Shown piece after piece: positions 10,431 through 33,997 of a stretch of DNA of 64,000 nucleotides. Origin of the DNA: Gigantopelta aegis (taxonomy: Eukaryota; Mollusca; Gastropoda; Neomphalida; Peltospiridae); NCBI RefSeq assembly GCF_016097555.1, contig NC_054709.1, positions 28,664,917 through 28,728,916 on the forward strand. The letters are read 5' to 3'. Position 1 is the first letter of the stretch, and each line of letters opens with the position of its first letter. The notes under the pieces are model-generated. The model had not been told where the DNA came from. It was given only the letters and a program-made list of their open reading frames with translations, and did not search any database. A program made the translations under genes and the position numbers.

Positions 10431-11677
10431 CACTGTTTAAATTGTTACTGAAATTAGGGTCGATCAATTTGCAGTTAAAAAATATTTTACAAGTTTAGGC
10501 TAGGTCACACTGTTCAATTTTGTTTTACACTTCTTTTAATTTAAATTTTCTGTTTAACATCCATATTTTCTTTTGTATTTGAGTGTTAATTATTGATTTA
10601 TTCACTCAATACTTTCAATCTTTCCAGTTTTTCTCCCGTTCTTAAATGTCATAACTAAAACACTTTCTTTTCGATTATTATTATTATTATTATTATTATT
10701 GTACACCGACGATAATACTGCAGTTTATAAATATGAGGTTAATAGGTCATAAACCGTTTGCCTATTTCTTTTCCGCTTGTTCATGTTTAATAATGTATTG
10801 AAAATCAACGTATACCAGTCCACAAGAAAAGTTCAAAGCCTCCATTTCACATCTAGGACACGAGTTGTCTGCGCATGTGTGATCATCTATGTTCAAGGTA
10901 GAATTTGGGAAATTCGCGAAAAAATACTCTTATTTTTTTCACCATAAACTGTATTTTAAAACCTCTTTGATGTGAAAAGACACATTTTCAATGACTACTT
11001 AAGACTTTGTGAATGTTTATGTCTTACTCAGGTGAGGCTTTACGATGAAATTGCGATGAAAGCTTTGGTCGGGGTTGGGCCCAACCAACAGTGGCAGTGT
11101 ACTCGGTCGGGTTCGGCTGACCCAAAGCAGTCAAGTTGAAATATGTTTTTCATCCATGACTTAGTTTATGTGAACGAATACCATTTAACAGTTATTTCGT
11201 TATTTTACCGTTTTACTTTAGTAACGGTTGATCTTAATCATATTTTTCCTTCCTGTTTTAATCTATTTTTAGAATCAGTTTTGTATTTTGACAATCAGCT
11301 GACTTCAAGTTCAAGAGAACTTTTAGCCATGATCATCACCGTTTACCATAATTTTGTCTCTTCCCCCACCCCTCCTATTTTTTTTATTGATATTAACCAC
11401 ACCATTTCTAAACATTTTATTTTAGTAGCAAAGCTTATTTAATTCTCCAGTTTAGATAACCAGTCAACACAAATTCTGTTAGTTTCATTACTGTAAATTG
11501 TAATATTATAAAAATTAAATATCGGGGAGGGGGATTAAAAAATATATATATGGTAAAGTAATCATGAGTCAACACTTTTTATCTTTTAAATCACAGCTAA
11601 TGTTAGTTTATTATCTTTGATGTATTGAACATTTATAATAGCTGGTATTCCTAATATTTAAAAAAAAAAATATTTAA
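10431..11677. other. Upstream flank of SPOP, no exon identified
   Basis: AT-rich. It contains (ATT)n at 10676-10700. A slightly GC-richer patch at 10850-10920 (CTGCGCATGTGTGATC, then a possible donor AAG|GTAGAA) is the only hint of a first exon I see; very uncertain. Confidence 0.3.
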
Positions 11678-11839
11678 TGATTGTCTGTTATTTCTTTTAC
11701 GTTCATCAGGGTATGAACAAAAAAAAATCATCCACAAACTGTGTGAATTGGTGAAGCCGATCTCACATAAGTTTGTGGATGATTGTCTGTGGGTTTTTTA
11801 TACCCTGATGTCAAACGTAAAAGAAATAACAGACAACAC
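11678..11839. mobile_element. Long palindrome, MITE-like
   Basis: Arms of about 65 bases (left TGTCTGTTATTTCTTTTACG, right CGTAAAAGAAATAACAGACA) with further matching ATCATCCACAAAC / GTTTGTGGATGAT around a loop of about 30 bases. Part of the right flank recurs at 41370-41460. Confidence 0.75.
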
Positions 11840-12323
11840 TTATAATTAAATTTAAGTCATACAGGCTAATAGTAACACTAAAACATCATACTTTATCCCC
11901 AAACAATAACGCTCAATAAGACAACTTGTCCATATAAAATGATGTCATCAGATATGACGTTCCCTGATGACGTAATTTTTATATTCATCGAAAAATTAAC
12001 AAACTCCCGTTACTACGTTTGTGCCAAATTTTATGCCCTGCCTTACGTTGTAATGAATGTAACAAAAAATTTAATTATTTTGTTTTAAATTTAAGTACCT
12101 TATTATTAAAAATATTATTAAAAATATTTCAAGTTCAAAATTCATCTGTTACTCTGATATATATATATATATATTCGCTTTTTATTCTGACAATGTGGTT
12201 AGAAATCCAACAGGTACCTAATTTTACTGATCTTGTTACGTTTAGAGTAAAAAAATGTTTTAATCTAATTTGATTTATTCTTAACTATGCTGTTTAACAT
12301 TCCATTCTGTTCTTTTTCAACAG

Positions 12324-23675
<11,352 letters not shown>

Positions 23676-23938
23676 TATTCATCTTGTGATAGTTACCTCC
23701 CTTGCATGGCTCAAACATTCTCACTGTATCGGCTGAAAACATTGGGACTGAAAATTGTATTTAGAAATCTCATGTGTGACAATTTGTGTCGAAAATAATT
23801 CAGTATATAGACATTGACCTGAAGAAGAAATATTGAGTGTGTAGATTTGAAATGGAATATTTATTTAAAAGTACATGTAGTTATTTTGAAATAGAAATCA
23901 AATATCTGTACAATTTTATTTTTTTTAGATCCAAAATA

Positions 23939-24086
23939 CAGTTGAATCCCGTTGGCTTGAACCCCGTCGATGCTTGAGAAAGTGTTAGACCCATCGGGTA
24001 GTTCAGCCTAACTTGGGACTTTGTTTTTGGTTCGACCATTGTAGTGTATTCGACCCTTCTGAGTTCGACCCAATGAGATTCTACTG
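23939..24086. mobile_element. 148-bp MITE with CAGTTGAATC ends, TA-flanked
   Basis: Ends CAGTTGAATCCCGTTGG and the complement of CAATGAGATTCTACTG, flanked by TA on both sides; GTTCGACC phrases lie inside. The TA target and CAGT ends suggest a Tc1/mariner-pogo type non-autonomous element. It lies in the SPOP 3' UTR. Confidence 0.7.
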
Positions 24087-24989
24087 TATATAAAGATATC
24101 TTCTTGTCAAAAATATTTCTAAATTTTAAAATTTCAAAATGAAAGGATAAGATGTAGAAAAATAGCTAGATTCATTTTAAAATGTTACCATCTTGCTTTA
24201 AAGCCCAAAAAGAAAAAATGTAATTTTTTCACTTGTAAGTGTTGACTATGAATTGAATTATACATTATATTTGATCTGTTTTCACTTGGAGTTAGTTCCC
24301 TTGTGATAGTGATTGTCATGGTAAACTGGAAATGTTTATTATAGTTGTACACTATACTTGATCGGTTTTACTTGGAGTTACCTCCCTTGTGATTGTTGTG
24401 ACACGGAAGTGTTTACTGTATGGTGATGCTGTGATTCATAAGTGCTGCAGTTGTTCGTTTTTCGGGGGAGGATGTTTTGGAAGTTTACGGACAGTGCATC
24501 TGAAGGAGAATATATGGAAGTCTTCGACCATTTCTTCGATTGGACTTTTGGAGAATATGGATCAGTACATTTGGTGGACCATATTTCTTCTAATCATCCT
24601 GTTTTTTAATCCGGATATCTTTGGACCTCAATAACATTTTTATTTTTTGGCCTTCGTCATGAGCAAAACCAAGGGGAGCTGAAGATCACTCTCCTTAAAT
24701 GATTCCAGCTGAGAAAAAAAAAAAAAATTCAGTTAAAATGTATCGTGAAACCCCTCTAAACAGGACACCGTCAGGACCAAGTAAAATGCCTGGTTTAAGA
24801 GGAATTCCGATTTACAGAGGGTCCGATTTTGAGAGGTTTCTCAGTACTACCAATTTTTGTTGCTAGGTGATCAATTTGCAGCTTTCCTGCTTTTGGTTTT
24901 AATGCTATTTTAAAAACATTTCCTGTAAATGTCTTGATTAAAAAAAAAGCTCACAGTAACATCTATAGTTTAGACGAAGTCGAGACCAT

Positions 24990-25190
24990 GCACAGTTGGG
25001 GCTAGCTCTATCAATCGACAAATTCACCAACTGAATTTTCAAAACAATTTGTGAATTTTATTTTAATTTGGCAAAATAATTTCCTGTGATGATTGATCAT
25101 TTGTTGGAAAATGACTGTTGGTTTTTACAATTCTCAAAAGTTTCCTAAATAGTTTGGCAAAATGTTTTAGTCACTCAGAGCTATCCCTGA
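24990..25190. repeat. gctagc-family small element
   Basis: GGGGCTAGCTCTATCAATCG to CACTCAGAGCTATCCCTGA; same family as 19719-19915. Confidence 0.65.
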
Positions 25191-26215
25191 ATGTTCCCCC
25201 CCCCCCCCCCCCCCCCCAAATTATCTTTTTCTCATTTTCGTCTCTTAAGTGAACTTTGTGTACAAGATCTGCAGAGACTGTCAGGAAAACAAAGCTTTTA
25301 TTCAGCTTTTGTGAATTGTGACCATTAGTGACGAAGAAAGTTCGAATGTATCATAAGAGTTATGACTTTAATTACTACATGTTTTGCTGACGCCATATAA
25401 CCGTAAATAAAATGTGCTGAGTGTGTCGTTAAATGAAACATTTCCTTCCTTTCCATCATGCTTTGATGAAGACAAAAACTTTTAAAAGATGTCTAAAAAA
25501 AACTGTTCATACTTCTGGAGAAGCTTGAGTATCAGATTTAAGCTGTAGTGAATTCCCAGGATGCAAGAGAAGAATTGACTGAGATGAAATGTCTCAAATG
25601 TTTTCCAGTTCAGGATTTTTTGGAGTCATCAGAAAGCTGTTACTGGTCATATCGTTGATGAAAAGCTCGCAACAATATTCTACCTTTCCGACTCTACAAG
25701 GACCCTGCTGATTTGTAATTTATTTTTACCAATACTAGTCTGCTTCCAAAAAACATTTAATGAATTTGAGTATAAGCTTATGCACTCAGGATATAAAAAA
25801 AAAAACCCTGCAAAGTTCCGGATTTATCATTTCTTTTCACCATAGCTGCTAGTCTGTTTTTGAAAACCTTTAATAAATTTGAGTATTAGCTTATGCAGTC
25901 AAGATCTAAAAAAATGTTTTCTAGACTTCTGATCAAGTTGTGCTAAATTCTGAGTATCACAAATTGTCTTCTTTTTATGATCAACTATTGGCGAGGCTTA
26001 TGTGTGGGTTTCATGCCTTTGAAAATCTTGATTTCACACAAGATTTAGCAAAGAATCGGAATGATAAGCTTCATGGAGGATTTGTAAAAAAACAAATTTT
26101 TAAAATAGCAAGCTTTACAGAATCTAGTTGGTATTTAGAGATCGCTGGTAACATTCGTTAGAGCTAACTTTTGCTTTGCAGACATGACTGATTTTTTTTT
26201 TAATTTTAAAGAAGA

Positions 26216-26221
26216 AATAAA
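26216..26221 (+). promoter_or_regulatory. Candidate distal polyadenylation signal of SPOP
   Basis: AATAAA followed 14 bases later by an A18 tract in the genome. It could mark the transcript end or a retroposed A-tail. Confidence 0.3.
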
Positions 26222-26552
26222 GTGGAATTTTTGTAAAAAAAAAAAAAAAAAAATTCAAGTTTTACAGAATCCGAGTAAATTATCACAAAGATTGCTAGAA
26301 ATATAGTTTAGAGCCTTGCTTTATAGAGGTAACTGGATTTAAGAAAAACATTATTTTCATTAAATGTTTTTGAATGCAGATGTAAATTGGATGTACATGT
26401 TTAAAAAAGAAGAGGAGGACCTATCACATTTCTTGTTAAAATGTGTATCACAAGGTATCGGCAGATTGGATGTCTGGAAATGCTTCGAGCCAAAGAAATG
26501 GAAATGTTACAGAAAACAAAGACTAATTGTTTCATAGCATTAAAGTATTTGG

Positions 26553-26650
26553 GGGGTTTTTGGTCAATACTTGCAGTTTGTACAGAACATGGTTCTGGGT
26601 GGGGGGTTTTGGTCAATACTTGCAGTTTGTACAGAACATGGTTCTGGGTG
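26553..26650 (+). repeat. Tandem duplication of about 50 bp
   Basis: TTGGTCAATACTTGCAGTTT and GTACAGAACATGGTTCTGGG occur twice in direct order with a G/T-run spacer. Confidence 0.85.
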
Positions 26651-26712
26651 TGGGTTTTTTCATTTTCAGGGCTTAAGCTGGACAATAAATACTGCTAATG
26701 ATTGAGAAAGCC

Positions 26713-26895
26713 GGGCTAGCTCTTACACTCGCCAAGTTCGCTAATTGCAAATTATGAAAACAATTGGCAAATTTTATTTTAATATGGCGAAAGAATTTCA
26801 AGTATTAATTGAAATTTTGTTACACAATAACTGGGTATAGGAAGTTTAATAAATAATTTGGCAAAATTATCTGCTGATGCAGAGCTAGCCGTGGA
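26713..26895. repeat. gctagc-family small element
   Basis: CGGGCTAGCTCTTACACTCG to GCAGAGCTAGCCGTGG. Confidence 0.7.
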
Positions 26896-27159
26896 AAGTT
26901 TTATGTTTTGAAATGTGTAGCCAAACTCATTTCTTAAAAAACACGGCTTTTGATTGCACAAATGTGGGCACAGTATGTTTTGGGGGTTTTGTTTGTTTGA
27001 GAACACGAAGTTTAAAAAAAAGAAAGATACTTATCATTTGGTGGGTACAAGGTGTTCATTATGAGACGAAAGTACAAACTTGTTTCTTTGTCTCACCTTT
27101 TATAAAGTAAAAAAGTATCAACTTTTTTGGTTTAGCACATCATTAAAGTGACTTTTAAT

Positions 27160-27285
27160 AGGTTTTCTGTTTAGAGAGGTTCTATTTGTTACTAATATTT
27201 AAAAAGGGACCGTAAAAAAAAGTTCCGTATCAAAGGAATTCTGGATTACAAAGGATCCAGTTTTGGTAGGTTTCACCGAACTATG
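27160..27285. repeat. GTCCGGTTT-family MITE fragment
   Basis: CTGTTTAGAGAGGTTCTATT and GGATCCAGTTTTGGTAGGTT match the longer copy at 42982-43163; another part lies at 24746-24846. The full copy has inverted GTGAAACC-type ends. Confidence 0.6.
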
Positions 27286-28750
27286 TGTTAAATTTTTAAG
27301 TATACGAAAATAAAAGGAAAAAAAAAAAAGATTTAAAATTCTCATTCTCAATTTGAAATGAGAAATATGTCTATTCCACTTCACTTTCAATTTGCCAGTT
27401 TATTGAAGAACAGCTTAATCCCTGAATATGTGATTCTTGTTTCAAGTATCTTCACCCTGTAAGATATCAAAATATTATTACGTCTTTGTTTTCCAGCTCT
27501 GTCGTACACACTCCGAGCAAATAATAACTTGTAAAGTGTTTGGTTCTCATTGTACAGATAATGTGTGACTGATCTGTGTGTCTGGCTTTCCGATAAAATT
27601 GATTAAGGGACATGGTCTTCTTGTCACTTTGACATTTCTGTCTCCACAGTGGTTTTTTGAATGAAAGTGGAATACTTTCACGTGAAATTTATGTGTATTA
27701 TCAACTATCAGGGATATGATTTTTTTATTAGCTTTTTATCTGAATTTGGCTTCTTGTTTTTTCGTAGTTTTTTCGTTGTTTTTTTTGTTTTTTTTGCTAA
27801 TGTAAAATAATTTTCACAAAGTAGATTGGATTTGATCTGAAATGGGTATAACATCCATGTCTACAAATTCACACTCCACACACGGTTTTCAAATTTTATC
27901 TGGAAATTAGTATAAAATTTATATTCATGATCCATTGAAGTTTGAAGTTCCATAAACCCTAGTCTCACATACACAAATTATATTCCGAATGGGCCCGATT
28001 TAAGAATTCTTGGTGATTCTTGGATATACGTACTGAGACCATAGAGGGTTCCTGGCCTTTCGTCAGTATTCTTGAATGTTCTGGATCGACTCCTGACTCG
28101 TGCAAAATTTGGGAGCAATCGGGGCTGCATAGGATCGTTTATATTCCTGAACATTCGGGGTATAATTTGTGTATGTGAGACTGGGGCTATACAGTAGGAT
28201 GTAAATCTAACGGATACTTACAACTATCCAGCAGGGGTCGAAATTGGCCGAAGTTCTTGCCGGACAATCGGTCCGGTATACTACAAATTCTACCAGATCG
28301 AATTGAAACTTACCAGACCAAACATGATCATAAAGTATAAATGCTAAATAATTGCCTAGCCCTTGTATGTTAAAACCCCCTGTGGTCAAAATCCCTTTCA
28401 GTCAAAAGACCCTCCGTTCTAAACCCCCCCCCCCAAAACCCCCCAAAAAACGACATCTGATATATTTTCATGTGGTGCCTGCATTAGTATTTTTCAATGC
28501 AACAACATTAAGAATTGATGTCATATCACGTTTCCTTATATAAAGATGATGATATTTATTTGTTATATGAAGAGTTCATTTTTAAAAGAGTATATATTCA
28601 TTTACCGAATTTTGAGAAAAAACATGTTTGCTGTAACATAACATAGCATAGTTTTAAGATTCTGTTCAATGGGCATGGATAGTGTTTTGGTCCGAATCTT
28701 ATTGTTGAGTATTGTTGAGTATTATTGAGTTATACTAATGTCCGTGTACC
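27286..28750. other. Gene-free AT-rich DNA
   Basis: No exon found. An inverted pair (TCTCACATACACAAATTATA near 27963 and its complement near 28155) frames a block of about 220 bp at 27960-28190, probably another MITE. A GGTCGAAATTGGCCGAAG scrap is at 28228. Confidence 0.45.
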
Positions 28751-28754
28751 TTAA

Positions 28755-29150
28755 AGTGACAGACCCTACTTTTTAAACACTAAGGCATATTTTTCACCTA
28801 GACCCTAGTTTCAACCCGTGAAAATTGACACTAAGTTTGGTTAATTTACAAACCTGTAATGTTCATATTTGGATACAACAGAGTGAAACAAGAGTCTGTG
28901 ACGTTGAAATACCCTTTAAAAATAGACTAAAACGTGACTCCATAAAGTTACTTTTCAGACACGTGCATTTTTAAAAATATGAAAAATGCATTAAGTGGTG
29001 TTAAAAACACCAGGTTGACCAGAAACACTTTGGTTGTACGGAAATGGATAATCTAAAGAATAAAATATAAGTAATATTTGATATCGGTGATCATAAATGG
29101 CTCTAAGAGTGAAAATATGCCTTACTGTTTAAACACTAGGGTATATCCCT
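28755..29150. mobile_element. MITE with TTAA target, about 396 bp
   Basis: TTAA at 28751-28754 and 29151-29154. Inverted ends AGTGACAGACCCTACTTTTT / AAACACTAGGGTATATCCCT continue as AAACACTAAGGCATATTTT and its complement. The TTAA duplication is piggyBac-like; there is no coding capacity. Confidence 0.75.
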
Positions 29151-29370
29151 TTAACTTGCTAACTTCAAAATTTGGACATTGGCATATATCATGTTTTGGA
29201 AATAAACTCTTCATATGTATGCTAATATTGTGTTTCATATATTTGTAATGTAAATATTAAATAGAATTTAGATGCATTTTCTTCCTACAGCAATAAGAGT
29301 ATGCTGTATATATGTAATCTGCAGTCAAGACATGATTGAAACTAAAGCAGTTGAAACGGAGAATAATACA

Positions 29371-29945
29371 CAAGTTGCCGTTGGATACCATTTATCTCAC
29401 AATGAATTGTTTTAAAATGTATGTTAACGAGCGAAAGCAAGTTTGATATCTTTTTAAATGAGTCGTGAGATAAATGGTATCTTAACAGACACGAATGTAT
29501 TATTCTATTTCTTACATATCCTCAAAAACCAGGTTTTAAGCAAATTTTAACATCTTTTTTTACAGAAAGTTATTTACAGCCATTGCACTTGTAGCTAACT
29601 TACGCATTGCAGAGAAAAGATTATCAGGTTAACTGTACGTCATAATGTAATCTATTCCCATTGTGTAGTTTTTCATTGGATGTATGGCATTGGTGACCTG
29701 GCTCCATATTCATAAACATACTTAAGTCAGTGTATGATACTTACCTATGTACTTTACGTATGTATTTAGGTATCATACATTGACTTAAGTACGTTTATGA
29801 ATATGGAGCCTGGTCCTCACCTAGGAGCAGCCAGTCATATGTCTTGAAATTGTTAACACATACATGTGTAAACAACCATGTGTTATCAAAAATAACACAT
29901 GGTGTTCTCACCAACGGGTGTGTAAGATAATAATTTAATCCACAA
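29371..29945 (-). repeat. Host repeat X, copy 2
   Basis: Reverse of 8075-8880 without the 8580-8764 insertion. Carries GATACCATTTATCTCAC at the left and CACCAACGGGTGTGTAAGA at the right. Confidence 0.75.
29701..29809. mobile_element. Palindromic MITE, GCTCCATATTCATAAAC ends
   Basis: Ends GCTCCATATTCATAAACATA and ACGTTTATGAATATGGAGC are near-perfect inverted repeats, flanked by CTG on each side (29698-29700, 29810-29812). Inner arms match too (TTAAGTCA, ATGATACTTACC). Confidence 0.82.
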
Positions 29946-30063
29946 TGGTCTCCCTAATTTGTAAATATGAAAATTAAGTGACCCAAACGATGAAGTAATT
30001 TTTTTTTTTACTATTTGTTTATGTGAAGAGGATTTTAATACAGGATTTTTGACCAGTTAAAAT

Positions 30064-30101
30064 TTGTTTTCTTTAACGACACCACTAGAGCACATTGTGT
30101 G
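30064..30101 (-). repeat. SINE tail scrap (T2)
   Basis: TTTAACGACACCACTAGAGC, followed by a G-run. Confidence 0.7.
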
Positions 30102-30219
30102 GGGGGGGGGGTGGTCCTGATTTATTGTGCACCACTTGGGAGATCGTAAGATAAACATTTTTGTCATGTATATACTTTAAATCAGAAAATGTTAGTGAGC
30201 ATAAAATTTTAAATCCGGA

Positions 30220-30332
30220 AAGCATTATAGAAACTTAAAAAGAAAATTCTCTTCTTAGCAGTTTAAAGAGTCTATTAACTACTCAGTTACCCCACCCCCA
30301 CCCCCCAAACAAAAAATCCTAGCTATGGCCCT
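30220..30332. mobile_element. GGCCATAG-ended MITE, truncated copy
   Basis: GCATTATAGAAACTT to AAAAAATCCTAGCTATGGCC, followed by CTGG; the left end is missing relative to 31074-31213. Confidence 0.6.
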
Positions 30333-31073
30333 GGTACTGGTAATTGAATTATAGCTTCACAGCCATAAATTGGGGGGGGGGGGGGGATTTATTCATTTCT
30401 AGCTATAATGTTAGCTGTTTACAAAACAGCTTATGGCTGCTGGTGTTAGCTGAATAGTATTGTAGCTTTACTATTTATATACTGAACAAAACAAATACAT
30501 GTTTTCATCATAGGGTTCTTTTGTTTGTATAATGCCATGACCAAATTTAGTCTTTAATTTTTTTTTTTTAAAGCTTTTTCTGAGTCAGCATTGAAGTAAG
30601 ATATATATATTTTAACCATTCAGTCAAAGTGTGTACTTTTAGAACTGAAGGTTAAAAAAAAAGAAGTCACCAGAAATATTGGCCACAGATCAGTTATCTT
30701 CCCATTTGGTTGTCCGGAAATTTGTCCTGTGCATGTAGTCTACTGTTTGACTGTGATTATTCCATGGCAGACCACTTTGAAGTGGCAACTATTTGACTGA
30801 AGTTGACAGGGGAGAGCATGTAGTTTGTAAACATGTGTAACTTGTTGACATTGAAGACTTGTTTGTGGCAATTCCGGTCCATGCAAAAGTAGTGCTTTTT
30901 GTGTAAAATGGGTATACTCCAGCCAAGTTTAGTGGGTGTGTTTGTTTAAACCAGTATCTTGGGAGAAAGAGCTGGACAACAGGGGTTGTCCTTTTCAGAG
31001 TGTTTCCCCCAGACAGGCAAAGGTACATACAAAAGTCCATGGGCCTGCTGATACTAATAAACATATAGTGTAA
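30333..31073. other. Gene-free DNA
   Basis: No coding exon recognised. A 102-codon reverse open frame at 30789-31097 has no familiar motif and no splice context. Confidence 0.4.
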
Positions 31074-31213
31074 CAGGGCCATAGATAGCATGAACATTCT
31101 GAAAGCATTATAGAAACTTGAAGAAAAGGAGTTTTAGACTATTAACTACTCAATCTCTCTCTCTTTCCCCCCCCCCCCCCCCCCCCAAACAAAAAATCCT
31201 AGCTATGGCCCTA
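31074..31213. mobile_element. 140-bp MITE with GGGCCATAGATAG ends
   Basis: Ends AGGGCCATAGATAGC and CCTAGCTATGGCCCT are inverted repeats. It contains a C20 tract. Relative at 30220-30332. Confidence 0.7.
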
Positions 31214-31611
31214 CGCTGTAATTAATTGTGGTCTCTGGCTATATTGTAGTCTTGCATCAGCATGATTTATTTGTATATCCCACCATTTTTTCAGTCCTGT
31301 ACAGAACACAAGCGAGCTGGAATTACACGTTAGATTGATGCTAGTGAATAAACCGAGATACCGTGATGAACTGATGTTTCATGTAAAAAAAATTTATTTT
31401 GAATAAATCTTTTTCTTGAAGGTAGGCGACACAAAAAGTAAATATTTTTTGGGTTCTTGTTATCCTCCCCTTTTCATTCTCTTGCAGACACTGAATGCGT
31501 TGATTTTGTATGCATGTGCAAATTCAAGTAAACATATTTAACATTCACTTGTATTCTTTTGTTTTTTGTTTGTGTTGGCATGTGTGCTGTGCTTTTATTT
31601 TACTTCTCTTA
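31214..31611. other. Gene-free DNA
   Basis: Nothing recognised. Confidence 0.45.
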
Positions 31612-31835
31612 TCAGCCAATTGGGCTATTTTTCATTCCAGCCAGTGCACGACTGGTATATCAAAAGCTATGATATGTGCTATCCTGTCTGTGGGATGGTG
31701 CGTATAAAAGAGCACTTGTTACTAAGGGAAAAATTTAGTGGGTTTCTTGTCTAAGACTATGTCAAAATTACCAAATGTTCAACATCCATTAGTCGATGAT
31801 TAATAAATCAATGTGCTCTAGTGGTGTCGTTACAA
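31612..31835 (+). mobile_element. SINE fragment, tail T2
   Basis: TTGGGCTATTTTTCATTCCA to CTCTAGTGGTGTCGTTACAA. Followed by a short direct repeat (AACTCTATATTGAAAACACA twice) and (CA)n. Confidence 0.87.
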
Positions 31836-31979
31836 ACTCTATATTGAAAACACAAACTCTATATTGAAAACACACACACAGACACACACAAACATACGCG
31901 CGTGCACATATACGGACAGACCCACCCACCCATGCATACACAATAAACAAATTAAAACAAACATTTTCCATTGTACCCC

Positions 31980-32640
31980 TTCTTAGTTGGAGGGCTGTTT
32001 ATTTTTATTTCACAACAAACTTCTTTATTTGACAATTTTATCATAAATAAACCACTATCGTATTTGCCGTGGGTTTTTTCGTGTGTTAAATAAAATTTAA
32101 CACTACAAATTAACAAGATAGCTTTTAAAATGAAGGTTTTAATAACAAAATATTAATTTAAAACTCTGTCTAATGACCTCACGTCACTGCCTCACATTAA
32201 TATGATGTCATCTGTTACCAACTACCTCATGTTAAACACAAGCACGTGATATCCCATGTAAGATAGAAATTTCTTACATGGCTTTCTTTCATGGGATAGC
32301 TCTGTTCCATATACCTGAGGATGAGAGAATAAATTCTCCCCTCCTCTCCTCTCCCCTCCCCTCCCCTCCCCCTCCACCAGAATTCTATTCTGGAACAGCC
32401 ATAGCAAAAATCATTTGCCCCCCCCCCCTCCAGAGGGGGGGGGGGAAATCAAGTCTATCACCAATTAAAATTTATAGTAAAACAAATAAATGTTAAAGAT
32501 ATTGTACATGTCTAACCAAAAAGGGGGACTAACCGCATATAACGTTTTGCAAAAATACACGCTAAATAATCAAAACTTCAGTATATAAAAAATCCCATTA
32601 TAATAATTGGTAGGAGCTTGGAAAAAGCCACAAGCCAATA
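31980..32640. other. Gene-free DNA with C/T- and G-runs
   Basis: AT-rich, with a (CCCCT)n stretch at 32340-32372 and an inverted pair CCCCCCCC/GGGGGGGG near 32420-32445. No gene. Confidence 0.45.
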
Positions 32641-32645
32641 CCAGA

Positions 32646-32724
32646 ATATATATATATATAATATATATATAATATCTATATGTGTATGTATATGTATATC
32701 TATATCTATATATATATATATGTG

Positions 32725-32783
<59 letters not shown>

Positions 32784-32954
32784 CTATATATGTATATGTA
32801 TATATATATCTATATATATATATATGTGTATATGTATATATATATATATATATGTGTATATATATATATATATCTGTGTATATGTATATATATATATATG
32901 TATGTATATATATATATATATGTATGTGTATATATATATATATATATGTATGTG

Positions 32955-32996
<42 letters not shown>

Positions 32997-33040
32997 TGTA
33001 TGTATATATATATATATATATGTATGTATATATATATATG
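32646..33040. repeat. Long (TA)n/(TGTATA)n microsatellite
   Basis: About 400 bases of TATATA with interspersed TGTG, TGTA and TCTA units. All open frames over it (alternating I and Y) are artefacts. Confidence 0.95.
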
Positions 33041-33995
33041 TCGTACAGGTAATATGTTACCGTTTGTAAATAATTAAAGGAATAAAGAAAAAGAAAAAAA
33101 GAAACAAAACGTCTAAGCTATAAATAGAGGTAAACGGTAAAGCAGTTTTATTATTATTTTTATTTTTTGCATTGTAGTTGTTTTTCCCACCGGGAATATG
33201 TGTACAGATATATATACGATTCCTCACACTTAAGCAACAAAGCTGACACACAAGCAAAGTGTAATCAATGTTCACAATGGCATTGATCTAGGTTAATAAA
33301 ATCATTTTTGAAACACCTAACAAAACAATGTTTTCTTCTCTTTAGATCTGATCAAATGCAATTAAAAAAACCCTACCCCAAAACCCCTAGAAAACCCCCC
33401 CCCCCCCACAAGCAAAAACACCTCCCCCTAAAAAAAACACCAAAACAAAACAAACCACAAACGAACAAACAAACAAAATCAAATACAACTAAACAACTGT
33501 AAATATTGTATATTTATCATAATGTATTATACAACAGCTTGAACACTATTTTAAGAAAAGCTTCAAACAAAATAAAGAAAATTCATTTAAACTTTGAAAC
33601 ACGCAGTAAGTCGATTCAGTGTAGCGTCTCCTTTTTTTTTTTTTTTTAGCAAGAATGTTTACAAAAAAACTACAATTTTTGTGTGCAAGTTACAAAACAA
33701 TGGACTCAGAAATAAATAACTTGTGGTAAATTCCATAGTATGAAAAAAGGTGAAGGACTATAGCACTCATAGTCTGTATGAATCGCAGTTCAATACAAAA
33801 ACTTAACATAAGACTTGAACGTAAAGTTGATGTCACCACCACTGGAAAAACAGCACCTATATTTCGTGAAAATTAGACACAGATGATTGACAAATGACTA
33901 GAGTTCTTGTATAACTTTGGTGAATGTGTTTGAAGTTTTGTAGACTGAGCACTAAAGACAACAAATTTCAATGCAAAACTTAATGTAGACTTAAA
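33041..33995. other. Gene-free A-rich DNA
   Basis: Contains A/C-runs at 33360-33480 and a T17 run near 33632. AAAACTTAA phrases occur on both sides of the Tc1 insertion. Confidence 0.45.
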
Positions 33996-33997
33996 TA

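Larger units (their letters stand above)
23676..26255 (+). other. Probable SPOP 3' UTR and downstream flank
   Basis: AT-rich, no coding signal. It contains a 148-bp TA-flanked MITE (23939-24086), local duplications (24250-24440, 25735-25925), a MITE fragment (24746-24846), a gctagc-family element (24990-25190), a C22 tract and a SINE tail (25384-25455). AATAAA at 26216-26221, 14 bases before an A18 run, is the best candidate end of the transcript but could be a retroposed tail. The UTR end is not established. Confidence 0.4.

Noticed and set aside
24389-24634. 81-codon plus-strand frame with a hydrophobic end (WWTIFLLIILFF)
   Set aside because: Lies in the probable SPOP 3' UTR beside local duplications; no homology recognised and no splice context.
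30789-31097. 102-codon reverse frame
   Set aside because: No familiar motif, average composition for random AT-rich DNA, overlaps a MITE end.
32618-33077. Open frames of about 130-144 codons alternating Ile and Tyr
   Set aside because: Translation of the (TA)n/(TGTATA)n microsatellite in three frames.
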